Positions 12,419-12,471 of a DNA stretch of 12,471 nucleotides are shown piece by piece. The stretch's first letter is position 1. Each line of letters starts with the position of its first letter. The notes beneath the pieces were generated by a model that made no database searches, was not told the DNA's origin, and saw only the letters and a program-made list of their open reading frames with translations. A program made the translations under genes and the position numbers. Source of the stretch: an uncultured Oscillibacter sp. (lineage in GTDB: Bacteria; Bacillota; Clostridia; Oscillospirales; Oscillospiraceae); contig CAMMCS010000041.1 of the NCBI GenBank assembly GCA_946494635.1, positions 1-12,471 on the forward strand, written 5' to 3'.

Positions 12419-12471
12419 AGCACTTGCGATAGATGGCCTCTTCGGACTCCAGGTCGAAGGGATAGTAAGCG
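12375..12471 (-). CDS. C-terminal end of an unidentified reading frame, cut by the window edge
   Basis: From the right edge a 31-codon open frame runs to TGA at 12375-12377. It begins AYYPFDLESEEAIYRK and includes CYGFESLSNGKD. The composition looks protein-like. It is in the same frame as the 3' molybdoenzyme segment, separated only by this TGA, but I cannot align it to a molybdoenzyme. It may be the end of an upstream gene or part of the disrupted gene. Confidence 0.3.
   Translation of the reverse strand, partial: AYYPFDLESEEAIYRKCYGFESLSNGKDQSN

Noticed and set aside
1..12471. CRISPR array or insertion sequence
   Set aside because: No regularly spaced direct repeats, no transposase motifs and no terminal inverted repeats flanking a gene were seen.

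Overview
The window reads as chromosomal DNA from a GC-rich, anaerobic, Gram-positive bacterium. A gut-type clostridium of the Oscillospiraceae kind (Flavonifractor or Lawsonibacter-like) is my best guess. This is an inference from strong AGGAGG-type ribosome binding sites, sigma-A-like promoters, CCA-encoding tRNAs, GC-rich coding DNA, a DMSO-reductase-family molybdoenzyme operon and iron-sulfur-flavoprotein-like oxidoreductases. No marker here fixes the species.

Layout. Positions 1-980 hold three tRNA genes with their own promoters and terminators: tRNA-Ser(GCU) and tRNA-Ser(UGA) on the minus strand, and tRNA-Pro(GGG) on the plus strand. Next comes a run of minus-strand genes from 8551 down to 1192. 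Read in the direction of transcription these are: an HxlR-type regulator; a 5'-truncated folK; a UvrD/PcrA-type helicase; a restriction-modification pair; and an XRE regulator coupled to a four-helix membrane protein. The restriction-modification pair is a DNA-adenine methyltransferase with two fused DPPY domains followed by an overlapping HNH endonuclease. The helicase, the methyltransferase and the XRE gene each have their own near-consensus promoter.

From 8551 to 9848 there is a divergent regulator/flavoprotein cassette. The HxlR gene faces two consecutive flavodoxin-fold oxidoreductases, with a dyad operator in the shared intergenic region. Positions 12471 to 10007, on the minus strand, carry the 3' part of an apparently broken molybdopterin oxidoreductase gene, its four-cluster ferredoxin subunit, and an ornithine-cyclodeaminase/mu-crystallin-family dehydrogenase.

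How they may work together. The methyltransferase and HNH nuclease form a self-contained Type II (probably IIS-like) system. Its methylase architecture matches M.FokI, but the nuclease is a different kind. The HxlR cassette looks like a redox or electrophile response unit. Its arrival appears to have removed the start of folK. The molybdoenzyme operon appears inactivated at its catalytic subunit while its Fe-S subunit and the downstream dehydrogenase stay intact. Two gene-breaking events within 5 kb, a restriction-modification system and flanking tRNA genes together suggest an accessory, recombination-prone segment.
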